Source: Varroa destructor (Eukaryota; Arthropoda; Arachnida; Mesostigmata; Varroidae). From it: DNA of 64,000 nt. Below the pieces are notes generated by a model. It did not search any database and was not told where the DNA came from. It saw only the letters and a list, made by a program, of their open reading frames with translations. Below, piece by piece: positions 23,137-34,990 of the stretch; position 1 is the first letter of the stretch; every line of letters begins with the position of its first letter. The stretch is from contig NW_019211458.1 in assembly GCF_002443255.2 (NCBI RefSeq), positions 12,564,578-12,628,577 on the forward strand, given 5' to 3'. The position numbers and the translations under genes are program-made.

Positions 23137-24895
23137 TCAGGTTGTGTGTATAAGCGTTACCGATAAAGTATATCAAACAGTGGACAGCTTAATGAAAGAT
23201 CGTATGGAGAAAAGTAAAAATTAGTAAAAATCCGTGATGTAAACAAAAAAAAATGAAATGTACGGTGTATACTAAAATAGCAGTTGAAAGCAATTAATAT
23301 TTATAGAAAACTACCTTCATCAATAAGGAAATTCCCTGCAGTTTCCGATGTGGTATTTTCCACCTTCGTTTAGGACGACTTTGTCAGTTATAAGTTATCG
23401 TTAACTTATTTGTCTTGGTCAAACTTTCCTGTAAAATAATAATAATGTACAACATGAAAACTTTTGAATGTAATTGAATAAAATTGTGCTTTTGCCTTAG
23501 GTAATATTAGGACCACCTACATTATCAATCCAAATAGAAAAGTACTATTATCGCTACTAAAATACAACATGTTGAATTAGCAAATTTAGACCTTAAAGAA
23601 ACAACATTATGAGCACTTCATTCGTGTATACATATGCTGACGAAAGTACTATAGATGGCCACATTATAGTTAAGTACCAGCTTTGTAACACAAATGATAT
23701 TTGGTTTGTGCGTTTAATGTACCACCAGTTCCTTCGAAAGAAAATTCTCATAAAAACGAGTGTTAATCGCCAAAATCCGAATATAATAGTACTGATAATA
23801 TAAAAAATTCTTCCGCGAACTCAAATCACGCCTTTGTTAAAAGATTTCAAGTAATCGATAAACAAAACGACCTTCCAGTGAGCTTATTGTATTGGAGCGT
23901 TTATCTTACTCTACAAATGAGTGTCAAGCTATGTAAAAACCCGACGCCTATGACTGAATACTTAAGAGGAACACCTTTAAGATAAGTTGCGAATGGTAGC
24001 TAATCAGCCCTTCGTGATCTTTGTGCCTTGCATATCTAATTACATTAGCTTCGTAAAGACACGATCAACACTTCATAACCTAGGCAATTTTTACTTCTCA
24101 TCGCTCTGCAAGCGACAGCCACTCTAATAAGCTTGAAATAATCATCTGTCTCTTACTTGGATCACCTACAAATGAATACCTACTATACATAATCGTGTTA
24201 AACCTACGGAGTGCATCGTATACCGTAAAGATTTCGCATAAAACACATAATGCATTTAAAAGGACATCCGCGCTAAATATTTGTTCAGCAATATTTTTAA
24301 GAGAACGTGGCTTTACAACAAAAAATTAAGTTCGGATCATAAAATTTGTTGCGTGCGCTTCTTCTAAAGTAGGCATAGGCGAAAAACAAGGAATTATTTT
24401 TGCAAAGCGACTTACTAAAATGTTCGTGCAAATGATACGAAGGATATAAATTAGCAGACCCCACAATGATTATGACATAAGACATCATTTAGCGACCCAG
24501 TAGCCTTGTATTCCTTCTTAGCCAAACCAGTCCGTTCGATTCTGGTGGCAGAAGCTGACTGAAGATATGGACACGTTGGTGAGTCAACTCGTAAAGAATC
24601 TAAATGGCTAAATGGGTCACAAAACTGACCCTCGATAAAAGGATGAAGAATACGAGCGCCTAGGCGAGGATCGCAGGTGGTAAATCGATCATATGGTATT
24701 AAAAATAAGACAAAAGGGACATCGGGAGTATAATTCGACTTACCTATATGAGAAGCAACTACATGGACGGCTTTAAGTATGACCGCTTTCCTTTAGACAC
24801 GTTTTCCTCTGGAGGAACGGGGAGACGTTCCAAAGGCTTGTGTGCTAAACAAAAGCTGCTAAATGGATTGTAGCTAGCGCTAAAATTTAGTACTT
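23137..24895. other. AT-rich non-coding stretch
   Basis: I see no gene or repeat. Frames are short and AT-biased. Confidence 0.55.
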
Positions 24896-25081
24896 GTGAC
24901 CGGTGTCCGGAAAACCGCGAAATCGGGTACTTTCTATAACTTCGTTAGAGCGACAAAAGTCTGTTTTTATACTGCATTAGTTCGACTGGTGTTAGATTAT
25001 ACGACAAATAAGGCAACACCTGCGCTCGTGGGCGCATCTACCAAAAAATGTACGTGTCATTATTCAAAGAGAGCATATTAA
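24896..25081 (+). pseudogene. LINE reverse-transcriptase thumb-region remnant
   Basis: A 61-codon plus frame contains TKVCFYTALVRLVLDYTT at residues 20-37, then P42-A-L-V and KK at 50-51, ending near KRAY. Non-LTR reverse transcriptases (Jockey, CR1, RTE) have at this place K-x-x-LY-x-x-LVRPVL-x-Y, then W-x-P, then a basic region with Q-R-R-A-x-R. The first block matches closely. The proline of VRPVL is leucine here and the tryptophan is gone. The frame starts without ATG and stops soon after, so only this fragment survives. Upstream sequence did not show the ADD block. This is one of the clearer protein matches in the window, though short. Confidence 0.5.
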
Positions 25082-25119
25082 CGAGCAGCTCCCGGAAGTT
25101 GTGGTTATCAAGGCAGTGT

Positions 25120-25180
25120 TAACCAGACTGGCTAGCTCATGCTGTGTTGGTAGTGTAGGGTTCGAAAGCCGTACTACAGG
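25120..25180 (+). repeat. tRNA-like fragment
   Basis: GGCTAGCTCAT near 25130 resembles the D-arm/box A of ordinary tRNAs (GGTTAGCTCAG) and GGGTTCGAAAGCC near 25158 resembles box B and the T-loop. The interval between them is too short for a full anticodon arm, so it is a deleted or diverged tRNA-related piece, perhaps another SINE head. It lies about 40 bases downstream of the LINE remnant. Confidence 0.35.
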
Positions 25181-26500
25181 TCCGTTAATTGCCACCCTTC
25201 TAGTGCTTTAATTAGGGCCCTAATAGGCTGCGAACGGTCGCAATCACTACGTCTACTATCCACGATACGCTTCAGGACGATGGGAAGCCCAGTTGAGTGA
25301 GCCTGTTGTTGCATATTCGTGCAAGACGCCTCCGACGGCATACGAGCTTTGTTATTGTACCAGCAGCTAATCGGCTTTGAAGACAAAATCCCGTTAGGCG
25401 CATATCATAAACGTCTCCACACTGCAATCTAAAATTGAATGCACTGGATAAGAAAGTATACCGACAACGGGATGAAGATATTTCACCGGATAATATATAT
25501 ATATATAAAAATATATCAAAATAAAGGTATATATGAGCGAGTGACTGTGAAACACTCGTTCCGGCTAACCAACGGCAAAGCCTTCCAAAAACTACTTGAA
25601 GTTAGCATATATTGTCTGAAATCAGAGTAATACCATTGTTTTTATTTTAAATAAATTGTATTTTTAAATTAATTACAAGTGTTTGAAAGCGAACCCAGAA
25701 TACTACGGCAATCACGCAAAGAATCACGGCGATACCATGACCTACCACTTTGCCAATTTGATGACCGCACTTCCGAGTCTGTAGCTGTGGCAAAAAAAGA
25801 CGAAGAGTCATCTGTCAATTATGTACTAGTTGGTACCTACAGCAGAGAAATAACAGTCATCTGTCAGCAGTGTATTATCTTTATATTGAGAACTAATATA
25901 TTCAAATATATAATAATTGTTCTACCGTTGGAGCGCAACGACATACCAATATCTTCCAAATCTGCTCCAGTTTTTCTCTGAAACCCATTTACAGAATTCG
26001 GATCGTAACAGATGCTTCGCGTTTTTTGACATTAAGCGCGTCTGTTGAAAACTTACGTTTTCCATCGTTTTTTTTCTTGTTATCAGTTATTGCCTTTGAC
26101 TAGAGCTATTATTGTCTTTGAGCTGCTTTTTCTTAGAAGAATCAATTTACGCTGACACAACCCTTATTAGGACGTTTTACAAAACCGTGAGAACGAAACG
26201 TGTGGATTTTTATTACGTAAAAAAATAACCTTTAACTTTTGCTGGCGGTTCAGTTTGCAATTTACAGATCGCTCACTTGATCGTTAATTCGTACTGTGTG
26301 TCAAATCACGTTCCCTAACAACTATATATATATACAGTATGTGATGATGAGTGTGGCAACTGGTTTCGGCGCCTTTGAGCTGAGCATCTATTCTCAGTCG
26401 CCCATAGGCAACAACGAAAAAATGGTGACGAAGTGTAGATCCTGCTGCGTGAAAATACGGCCTAGTTACGTTAAAAAAATGTATGCATATTTCTAAACCA
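25181..26500. other. Non-coding stretch with two TA tracts
   Basis: It contains (TA)n at 25493-25507 and 26323-26334. A 100-codon plus frame (25679-25981) and a 70-codon minus frame (25174-25386) have no recognised domain. Nothing else is supported. Confidence 0.5.
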
Positions 26501-26590
26501 GTCTCGATAGTGCAGTGCTAGCTCGTTTCCTTACGAATCGTAGGACACCTAGGTAGTATAGGTTCGAATTTCTGCGTAGACACACGTTAA
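26501..26590 (+). mobile_element. tRNA-derived SINE-like copy D (partial head)
   Basis: CTCGATAGTGCAGTGCTAGC corresponds to box A of the family. CCTTACG and GGACAC match copy B around the anticodon-arm region, with a small insertion between them. TAGGTTCGAATT at 26558-26569 is box B. The downstream tail is not clearly recognisable, so this is a partial or more diverged member, less certain than copies A, B and C. Confidence 0.48.
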
Positions 26591-26963
26591 TCTTCCAGTG
26601 AAAACTTGTACAATATAAGAGTAGAAAAGAGCAATGTATTCTCCTTTTTGATCCCTCTAGATTTTTCGTGCTAAGCCTTCTACCCATCAATGATTTAAGC
26701 AATGTTATACCGCGTCACCGAGAAAGGCCAGCTTTGAAGAAAGAGGTTATTTTTATTAGCGTTGCAGACCGCATGCATGTTCTACAGAGTGCATCAAGGA
26801 AAGCAAGTTCGGCACAACGTGTACCCAGTGAAAGCAACTGGTGAATTATATGCATAGGAGAATAGAAAGTCAACATAGAAAGCGAAATAGGTGTAATTTT
26901 AACAGTTACCTCAAGCGCAAGAGAGTTATATTCCGGATGAGTTTACATGTGGACACCTAGAGT
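26591..26963. other. Non-coding spacer
   Basis: Nothing recognised between the SINE-like copy and the copia remnant. Confidence 0.55.
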
Positions 26964-27314
26964 TTACAGGGTGAACGGGATACGAATGAAGTTTTTAACG
27001 ATACGCTTCGGGTAAGTTACGCATATGTTATGGAACTGGTCAACATAAACATTTTGGCAAACAACAAAGCACAGCGCGCAGTGATCTTCTTGTATTAAAA
27101 CGTTTGATCCCATAAAGATTTGGCACGGACCTTCGAAGAGAATTCCCATACGCTCAACTCGTAGCTTAAATAATATTCCATCGAACATCAACTCTTTGGA
27201 TTCACGCAACATGTTTTCGAGCTGAAGTGATTCAAAACAAGAGACACAAATCCAGAAATAGATCGCTGCTTCGGATGCCTTTTTCACTGGCTGGAAGATC
27301 TTTCTATGGCTCAA
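26964..27314 (-). pseudogene. Ty1/copia-type retrotransposon RNase H remnant
   Basis: A 116-codon minus frame contains KELMFDGILFKLRVERMGIL at residues 40-59, then FEGPCQIF at 60-67. In Ty1/copia polyproteins the RNase H domain reads E-L-I-x-A-L-R-Y-KLR-x-x-G-V-x-x-x-GP-x-x-V-F-CDN-x-S. The KLR block, the MG(I) and the GP-x-x-I-F follow in the right order and spacing. The catalytic CDN is replaced by M-G-S-N, so the aspartate is lost. About 40 residues on, QFHNICV sits where the family has a K-x-H-x-I-x-YH-x-x-R phrase. No LTRs, integrase or reverse transcriptase were found nearby, so this is a fragment of a dead element. Confidence 0.52.
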
Positions 27315-30300
27315 ACAATGGAAAAGGCAACGACGAGCCAGATAAACGGATTTAACATCTGAGTTGAGCCTCTTTTAAAGGCGAATGCAGTCGGTTGCTA
27401 TGTTCACGCTAATAATATCAGGCAATACTACATAATCGTAAGCAGTAAGCGTTGGGGGACATAACAATAATTTATAAAGGAAAAAAAAAAGAAAAACAGT
27501 TATTATTAGTAATTAAATTAACATTGTGGTGGCTACACTGACATTTTGGTGCACCTACTAGACCAAACAAAACACTACCACCGATTTAAATTAAACGGAA
27601 CTAGAGAAGAAAGCATTCGGAAGTAGAAACGTGCTGTTTTAATCCGTCTCTATTATCTATGGCACAGTCGTACTTATTGTGCTATCTGGGGGTATCATAA
27701 TCTGTTATTGTTGTGAATCACCCAGTGCCCAAAGTCGACTCGTTGGGTAAACTTCCGACATAGCATCACTCCGTCGGATTACTGGTTTATACATATGGAA
27801 CACTTACGAGCGGGCTAGAATCTTCACGCTAGAGGACGATCGTTCAAGATATCGTAGTACGCAGGTAGGAAACGCTGAACGGTAGTGGTTATTGTCGCCG
27901 CGGTGTCTTTCTCTTAGCCGTAAAAAATAGTTTTCGCTAAGGCATATTCTGCAGATAAAAGCAACGGGAAAAGAGTAGCAATAACCTGTTCGATCGAGTA
28001 ATTCTTACCTGAAACTTTTTGCGCCTCTCCTCAATGACTCGGTGTCTGCATGGTTCGAACAGCCGAAATGCCCCGTTGCGAAGATGTCGACTTTGCTTCC
28101 CAGCTTGCTACCTCTTCATACATTATATAATTGGTGTTGGCAAAAGAAGCGGAACGGCACGAAAGAGCTTCCGGGATATCATATATTCGCATGAAAATAT
28201 AAAACATATACTAGAGACGAAGGGTACGCACACACACCGAAGAAATAGCGTATATATTTGATATGACTTTGTTAGTCAAGGCCTAGTCTTACAACTCGAC
28301 AATTTTTTTTGCCCAACGTTCATATTTACGGAATAAGGGTTATACTAGTTACAGCAGCTCTAACTTTATGAGCGGCTTATGCGGCTAATAGTATGTGCTC
28401 AGTATCATAATCTGTATACTGTCAGCTATTGTACTGCTCATAAGCACATTGTCCTTACAGAGGCTGGCGATAGAATTGACATTTTGTCTTTCTTTGACTT
28501 CTTAAAATAGATAGGTTTCTGTTTATGTTCCATCTTTCTAATGGCTACAAAGATCCATTCCATTCTTCATTGAATTATTATTGAACACATAGCTCGAAGT
28601 CATAGCTGGCTTGGCTACAGACTTACTGTGTTCAAGAAAGTTATATATATTATTATTAAGTTTATTAAGAGAAATATTAAGTTTAAATGGTATCTTCTTT
28701 GTCCCAAGTTGAAAAGCTTATGACAACCCGGACTCTATAAAAAAATGCTTGAGTCGTATGGCATAACGATTACTTAGAAGAAAAATTCGATGTTCCGAAC
28801 GAAAGATTTGTGTTTTTACTCAGTTGGGGATCATTGCGGCGCGTAACTTACGTTCCATTTGAATCGGCGTGTCGGAAATGTTCGAACGTATTAATAACCA
28901 CAGAGTAGAAATAATATTAGACGTAACAGTGTTACCTCATTGGTTATCTATTCATTTCGTCGCTTGCTGTCAAGCTTAACAGTTTTCGCTTTAGCAAGCT
29001 TGAAGTATTGCTAACAAAATGCGTTGCTGCCACTTAAAAGATAACAGCTCTAGGGGTAATTAATTGTACATGTGCACATCGGCTCACTTCGAAATTATGG
29101 GGTCCCGTGGGGGAGAATTTCACAGTACGAGGCGATTGTTTAGCCAATGAAACCTAGGGTTTACAATGGATTGAACCAAAACCCCAGTGAAAAACTATTC
29201 GTTGTACCTAACAGCGCTCTGACATAATAATCGAAAGCTAAAACGAAAGATTGTTAATTCGAGTAGCAAAAAGCAGCGTCAAAAAGAACTAGTGGAACGC
29301 CATCTTCATATTTGTAGTACTTATTATGTAATTTTAAGTATTTACGTCTCAGCATTTCTTTTGAAAACGCGTATACAAGATAAGATATTCAGAAAAGCAC
29401 ATGTCAGGAGGCATCAAATCTTGGTAGCAGACAGCATCTCTGTGTTTGAACACGAAAAGCAACTCAAAAAAAATTTATCCTGGATAAATGTAAAATCAAG
29501 GATTTCTAAGAATTTCCAACACCCTATAACTTCGCCATACGTTCAGCTATGCATTTAGAGACGTTCATCGAGACAAAAAGGATGACGTTGTTGTTGCTAC
29601 TTAACATCTGTTGATCTTCTTATTTCAGCGGTAAAAAGTTGAATTAATAACGACACCTTAGGGACCATGTAGCATGTCATGAATCTTAGCCATGATAACA
29701 TAAACTCTCAACAAGCTTGTATATGAATGCATGCTTACCCATTTTTCCACTCCTCTATTTTTTTTTAGAAGTTACTATTGGAACAAACTTGAATTATTTT
29801 CATGGTGGTTGCGAATCATTTATCAGTTAGCACATATGAGTCTTAAGATCACTCAGTCGGTAATAAATCAGTACCTGAAGCGTTATATAGTTTACTTGAG
29901 AGCTGCAAATCTGACGTCCTAATCAATCTTTACCCGCTCTCAAAAAACAAAAAAATCCAACCCGAATATTTTTTTTTTTTTTTTTTACAAATTTTAGCTT
30001 AACTCTTACTGCTGGATAAGTATTTAACATTGACATATACATACGTCAACATCCCACTATTTAGCGAGCCAAAAGAGTTTACGCAAGGACAAAATGTCCC
30101 ATGACACCTTGAATAGATTATATAGTGAACATGGCGTAGCACAATGCACTTTCGTCGTTCAAATATAACATGTTTACTTTTTTGCCATATACTGACTTTA
30201 AACTGCACCTAAAATTTAAAAGTCGCTTGATAGCCTAATACGTATACACAGAAATAAACAAATTTGGGAATTTTACCAAAAACAGCAACAGATTCCTTTT

Positions 30301-31559
30301 CCTCTGCTGCGAAAATGAATGATGGTCAAGGTTCACCGTACACATACGATATATAAAGAGTGACATGAACCATTCGAAGCACACTGTTCAAACAGGAAAA
30401 CGGAAAGGAAGCGTGCCATAAAGAAACAAAAAAACTTCGAGCGCTTAGCACGGGAATCAGACACGGGCAGTGAAGCTTTCTATCGGCGAGCGTTTAATTT
30501 CTGCAATTTAAGAACTGATAGATTCTTGTTTCTTAGTTGAGGCTTGGGCACGTTTGACGCGATCGCGTCCAAGCGTGCACGATTGCACTCGCATATTGCT
30601 GAGCTATACATCGGTATGCATCGATGAATAGTCCTAGGGTAACAGTTTTGCCACCCTTGTAGGGTTACACAAATACAGCCAGTTCTATGTATCTTTTACC
30701 TTGAGCCTCTGCGGGTGGATAGAATTAGAGAGGCATGCGGCAGGACATGGTGTACGCAAATAAATTCATCACGATCAAGTGCCTGGACATTGTACTGAAA
30801 AGCTGCTCAACACCTAGGAGCAGGTAAGAAAACGGCGATTTGTTGGTGCGTGTTCATTGGTGGACATTTCTATTGAGACAGATAGGTTTTTATGAACCTA
30901 AGTGAACAAAGAAGCAGCGAGAAAAAACCTTTTCAAGTTGAACAGAACAGCAACTTAGGTACTGGGTGTTATCTCAGTTAAATTATGCTGTTCGAACTGT
31001 AAATACAATTTGCATTGTTAAGTTCATAGGCATATGAACTACTCATTGTCGGCGAGTTTTAGAAAAAACGATCTACCAACAATTTCATCGCAACCTAATA
31101 CTTAAAAAAAGTAACAGTTTCTTCTAACTATGCCTACTAGGTTTCTGGACATTGCTCGAAAATATTTTTCAGGCCTTACGTTTAAAAGTGTTGAGAGAGC
31201 TATCTATATAAAAGTGACTCAAACATATCTGGCGCTTGTTCTCTAATAATACCTAGTTAAGTAGTATAATTTTGCACATAGAATTATTAACGAAAGCTAA
31301 ACTGCGTAAGTGCTAATTTACGAAATACTTCAATTTGACTCTTAAGTTCACACTACGTTTGAGGCAGACAAATGCCAAGCAAGACGTGTAGAAATCTACT
31401 ACTGTTTCAACATCAGGTTTGAATTGACCTTGACCTTTCTCCACTTAATTTACGTTTCGTATTTTAGGCATGGACATATGGCATTTGAGGGCACGATATA
31501 TCTAGAGTAAAATAGAAGCATAAGGCTAGGTTACTTAAACTTGCACAAGTTAACCGCTT
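27315..31559. other. Long AT-rich non-coding stretch
   Basis: More than 4 kb without a supported gene. It holds an A-rich run near 27480 and an 18-T run at 29969-29986. Frames of 60-88 codons are at chance level and show no motifs. Confidence 0.5.
29969..29986. repeat. Poly(T) tract, 18 nt
   Basis: Uninterrupted T run. On the minus strand it could be the A tail of an old retroposed copy, but no body was recognised. Confidence 0.9.
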
Positions 31560-32078
31560 AAATAGAGCTAGACAAACGCAAAAAAATGTGCTTTTTCATT
31601 TTTTCCTCTTTTTCTGAGTTCACCGCGGCACGATTTTTAGTTACAGCTTTCATATAAGCCTTGTTAGTCATAAATCGCCTAGTGCGTTTTAGAGCCTCCT
31701 CCTCCTCCTTTAATGCCCATATCTGCTACCCCAAAAGATCGGTTCTCCTTCGTTTCTATGATGGCCCTGACAAGACCACTAAACACATTTGCGTTAATAT
31801 GAGAGAAACGCAAGCTAACCCTGACCTCGTTGAACCATAGGCTCTTTTCAGAGAGATGTCTTTCTCTGAGCAATTGGTGTTCCCTTGTTTGGCGATGGAT
31901 CAAGTCACTAAATGATTTTGCTGATGTTGAACAAGTATTTCTGAAAGTTAGCGCGTTTTTTGTCAACTAAATAGCGTGTACATAAGTATAGCTTTGCCTA
32001 TTTGCGTGCAAGCTTCTTTTACTGAGTTTGGCTATTCTCTTGTTCTAAGCATCATTCTGTTCACTCAACTGGCCGTCA

Positions 32079-32440
32079 CTAGGACTCTTTAACGACATTC
32101 CGAATGTGCGCCGAGCTGATCAGGCCGTTATGTATAGGACTTGAAGATTGTTTATTGATCGGTATAATAGATCCATTAAGCATGACCTGTGTGCTTCGAC
32201 GTTTCTTCCACCCTATGAGTAAGAATGCTTTGCACTTCTGCGGCGCTGAACTCAGACCATCTCCTGCCAACAAATTAATTTATCCTCTTAATTAATAGAG
32301 TTAATCTTAGTTTGCGGCTTATCTCAACTACGTCTGCCAGATACTCCCAGCGTGCTGTTGTCTGGATGCCGTAGGCTAAGTCGTTTAGTCCCAGGATTGA
32401 TTTCTGGGGTATTTATACCATGCCGCACTTCGCATATTTT
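32079..32440 (-). pseudogene. Reverse-transcriptase core of the decayed element
   Basis: Two minus-strand frames separated by a stop and a frameshift give consecutive RT blocks. The first reads ILGLNDLAYGIQTTARWEYL then ADVVEISRK, where non-LTR RTs have the FADDL-x-L-x-x-x-x-T catalytic block followed by a helix. The second aspartate is kept, the first is N. The next frame reads DGLSSAPQKCKAFLLIGWKK and then QVMLNGSIIPI. This corresponds to GL-x-x-NP-x-KC-x-x-L and the I-x-G-x-x-IP phrase typical of R2/NeSL/CRE-type elements. About 15 extra residues lie between the two blocks, carrying the stop. The altered catalytic residue, stop and frameshift show it is inactive. Order and orientation support a true relic. 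Confidence 0.47.
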
Positions 32441-33430
32441 GTTTAACGAGTAGTCCCGTTTGATTCGCTGGAAGTGGGGAAAAAAGCTTTGTTCTTGCAT
32501 TACCGATCTCATTTTCACCTATAGCGCCCCGTTCAAGAAGAGGAGGAAAGTCTCTCGTTTTCTGAAATTTATTACGTGTTTTCCCAGCTTTAGTTATAAC
32601 GTTCTCAGTCGTAACTGTTGTAAATATCGCTTCTTAAATCTGTGTTGATTCTCGAATTTTAGGGATTTTACCTAAGTTATTCAGAAAGCAGATGACTCAC
32701 GTATTGTCCCGCTTTTAGTACTCTGCGCTTGGACAGTAGGACTAAATGTGCATTTTTAAATTACCCTGGGAGGTTGCCTTCTTTGATTGCTCTTTGATTG
32801 CTTTACGTTATAGTTCTAAATATTTCATTGCAGTATTGTTAGTCTCTCGTCGACTTCTGACCGCGAACTGTGATGTGTCGACATTGAGGCGTCCTTATTA
32901 TCTATCGTAAAAGCCACCTTTGTTTCTTATGTGTGGAAAAACAAATTTTTAATAGATTTGTACTTTTATCTCCAGCGGGAAAGGCGGCCTTCAACATTCA
33001 AGTTTTTCTTTAATGATTATTATATACGGTATATCGCATATATCACCACTTATCGATTCAATCAGTTCGATTATTTTATTTTTTTTTTTATGAGAAAACT
33101 AAGGCTTGGGCAAGCTCTCCGAAAGATTCGAAACACTGCTTCTCTTTATTTATCTTGTAGCCTCGTTTCATTTAGAATCTATGCGGGCTTATATAGTAAT
33201 AATCCAGGCATTTCTCAGTTCTTCTGTTACTGTAGCCAACTAATAACTGATAACTGAGTCCTTCTTTCATCGGTGGATACGCTTGTACATTTACCTACAG
33301 GTTTATTCAAGTTTTATGTGTATATTTTCCTTTCTGCTACGGCAAATCGCATTGATCTTCTCGGATGGGGCTCTCATAGAGGACCTTTCTGTGATCAAAG
33401 CTGTAGTCGTAGTCCTTGCGCTCTAATATT

Positions 33431-33452
33431 ATAGTTATGATATCATAACTAT
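33431..33452. repeat. Perfect 22-bp palindrome without spacer
   Basis: ATAGTTATGAT is followed directly by its exact reverse complement ATCATAACTAT. It is AT-rich and lies inside the decayed element. It may be chance or a cruciform-prone site. Confidence 0.9.
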
Positions 33453-34990
33453 GGTCATCTGTAAATAATTTTCATCCTTCTTTTTTGTCTACTTGTTCCG
33501 CGTTAGCTATTATCAAGTACATATAGACACCTTGCAAAATGGAGAGCGTCAGCCTCGTTGAAAGTGGTTAGGTATTCTTCGGCAGCCCATACCAACAATA
33601 CCTTTTCGCTTGGGATTGCTGAGCTTAGGCCTACGTCGCCAACGAAGCTTTGAAGTCTTTTACCATCACCCTTATTTCCGAATCTCTGCTTATGTCGCTC
33701 TTGATTGCTTTCGGTTGTTTTCAGATGTTTCTATGGATTTCTTCTGGCTGTGGTACCATTGAACATTCTATCGAAGTGACCTATATTTACCCGTATGAAG
33801 CTTTTAGTTTTCTTTCATCGTCTTGCTCTAACACACCAGTTGTGTTGAGCAATCAGATTACAGTATCCTTTTGATCAGTTACTACCCTGATTTACTTTTT
33901 GTCTTGATACTAGGATCGAACATTAGGTATCTGTTTACATTCCTCTTTTGTATTGTCGTTTCCATATCGTGCGTAATCCTACTACGGTTTACGTTCACTC
34001 GTAGAAGTTAAATTATGTTAACAGTTTTCTGTAAATTGTTCCCTCTGCTGGCAGCACCGGTGAGTCCTTCAATCTCTGATTTTTAGTCATCTCCCATTGT
34101 TATCTTCCTTCTATTATCTAAATGTTATTGTTAATTTAGACGATTGGCTCTTTGGTGTCTTGCCTAGACCCTAGACATTTGTACTAGACTGGTGGTGCTC
34201 TTGGTCTTTCCTTAAAGTCGATTCCATTTTAGGACACGCCATCCAGCGCGCTCAATGTCTACGTTCATGAAGGTTGCACGACGTTTTGAAGCCAATCGTG
34301 TATTGTTTATCTGTATGATCCAGGACATAACGATTACGGCAACTGGTGCTGGAGGTTTCCTTATGTACCTATATGAATACGGTACGCAACGGTCTTGTAG
34401 CATTTTTGGCACTGGAAGAGGATCATATTGCGGAGACCCTGCGTTACGACAAACCGATGAAATATACTTTTTCATTTGGAATAATTGGCCCGGTTACCTT
34501 CTTAATTTCACAGTTGTTGACTATTCCTCTAGCGTTGTCTTTTTCGAGTTAATGACTGCCAATGTTCCTTCAGCTGGCATGTCGACTTTCTGCTTTTACT
34601 GTTTTCTTTTAATAGAGTACTTATAACCAACCTTGTACCGAGTTCTTAATAACAGCTTTATAGACATCTCCTTTGGTTCTTATGGCTTTGCGAAGGTTTT
34701 GCGAGCTACTGTCTACGTTTCTTTCTCGTAAAGTCTGACCTTACGATTGTTAGTTGGCAGACGTTTTTAATAAACATTCCCTTCGAAGTTTTCCTAATGG
34801 ATATCCTTTAGCATGTCTACACACTTAGAGTATTGCTTTTCCTTCTCATCCGAAACCTTTTCCACGTCCTTTGGTCTCTTGCATATGCCTTGATTAAAGA
34901 GATCAATCTTAACCTTTGCTGTGAGGTGTACTTTATAGTTTTGTTTCTAGGATCAGGTCTATTATGCTCAGCCAGACGGTAGTTACTCGT

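Larger units (their letters stand above)
31560..34990 (-). mobile_element. Decayed non-LTR retrotransposon, R2/NeSL-like
   Basis: The plus strand is visibly T-rich and the minus strand purine-rich over about 3.4 kb, as for an A-rich coding strand. Minus-strand frames are repeatedly open and broken by stops and shifts. Near 34.4 kb one frame reads FQCQKCYKTVAYRIHIGT, like half of the N-terminal zinc finger found in R2-clade elements. About 2 kb downstream, in the expected order, is an RT core (separate entry). Further down, 31679-31966 is a 95-codon basic frame. A frame at about 34.8-34.9 kb reads TAKVKIDLFNQGIC and is coding-like. No restriction-like endonuclease CCHC pattern could be confirmed, so clade assignment is tentative. 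The alternative is a mixture of unrelated fragments. Confidence 0.35.

Noticed and set aside
33485..33660. Minus frame with a coding-like phrase (LLVWAAEEYLTTFNEADALH) considered as a separate gene or viral relic
   Set aside because: No recognisable viral or host family. It lies within the R2-like relic and is more simply part of that decayed element.
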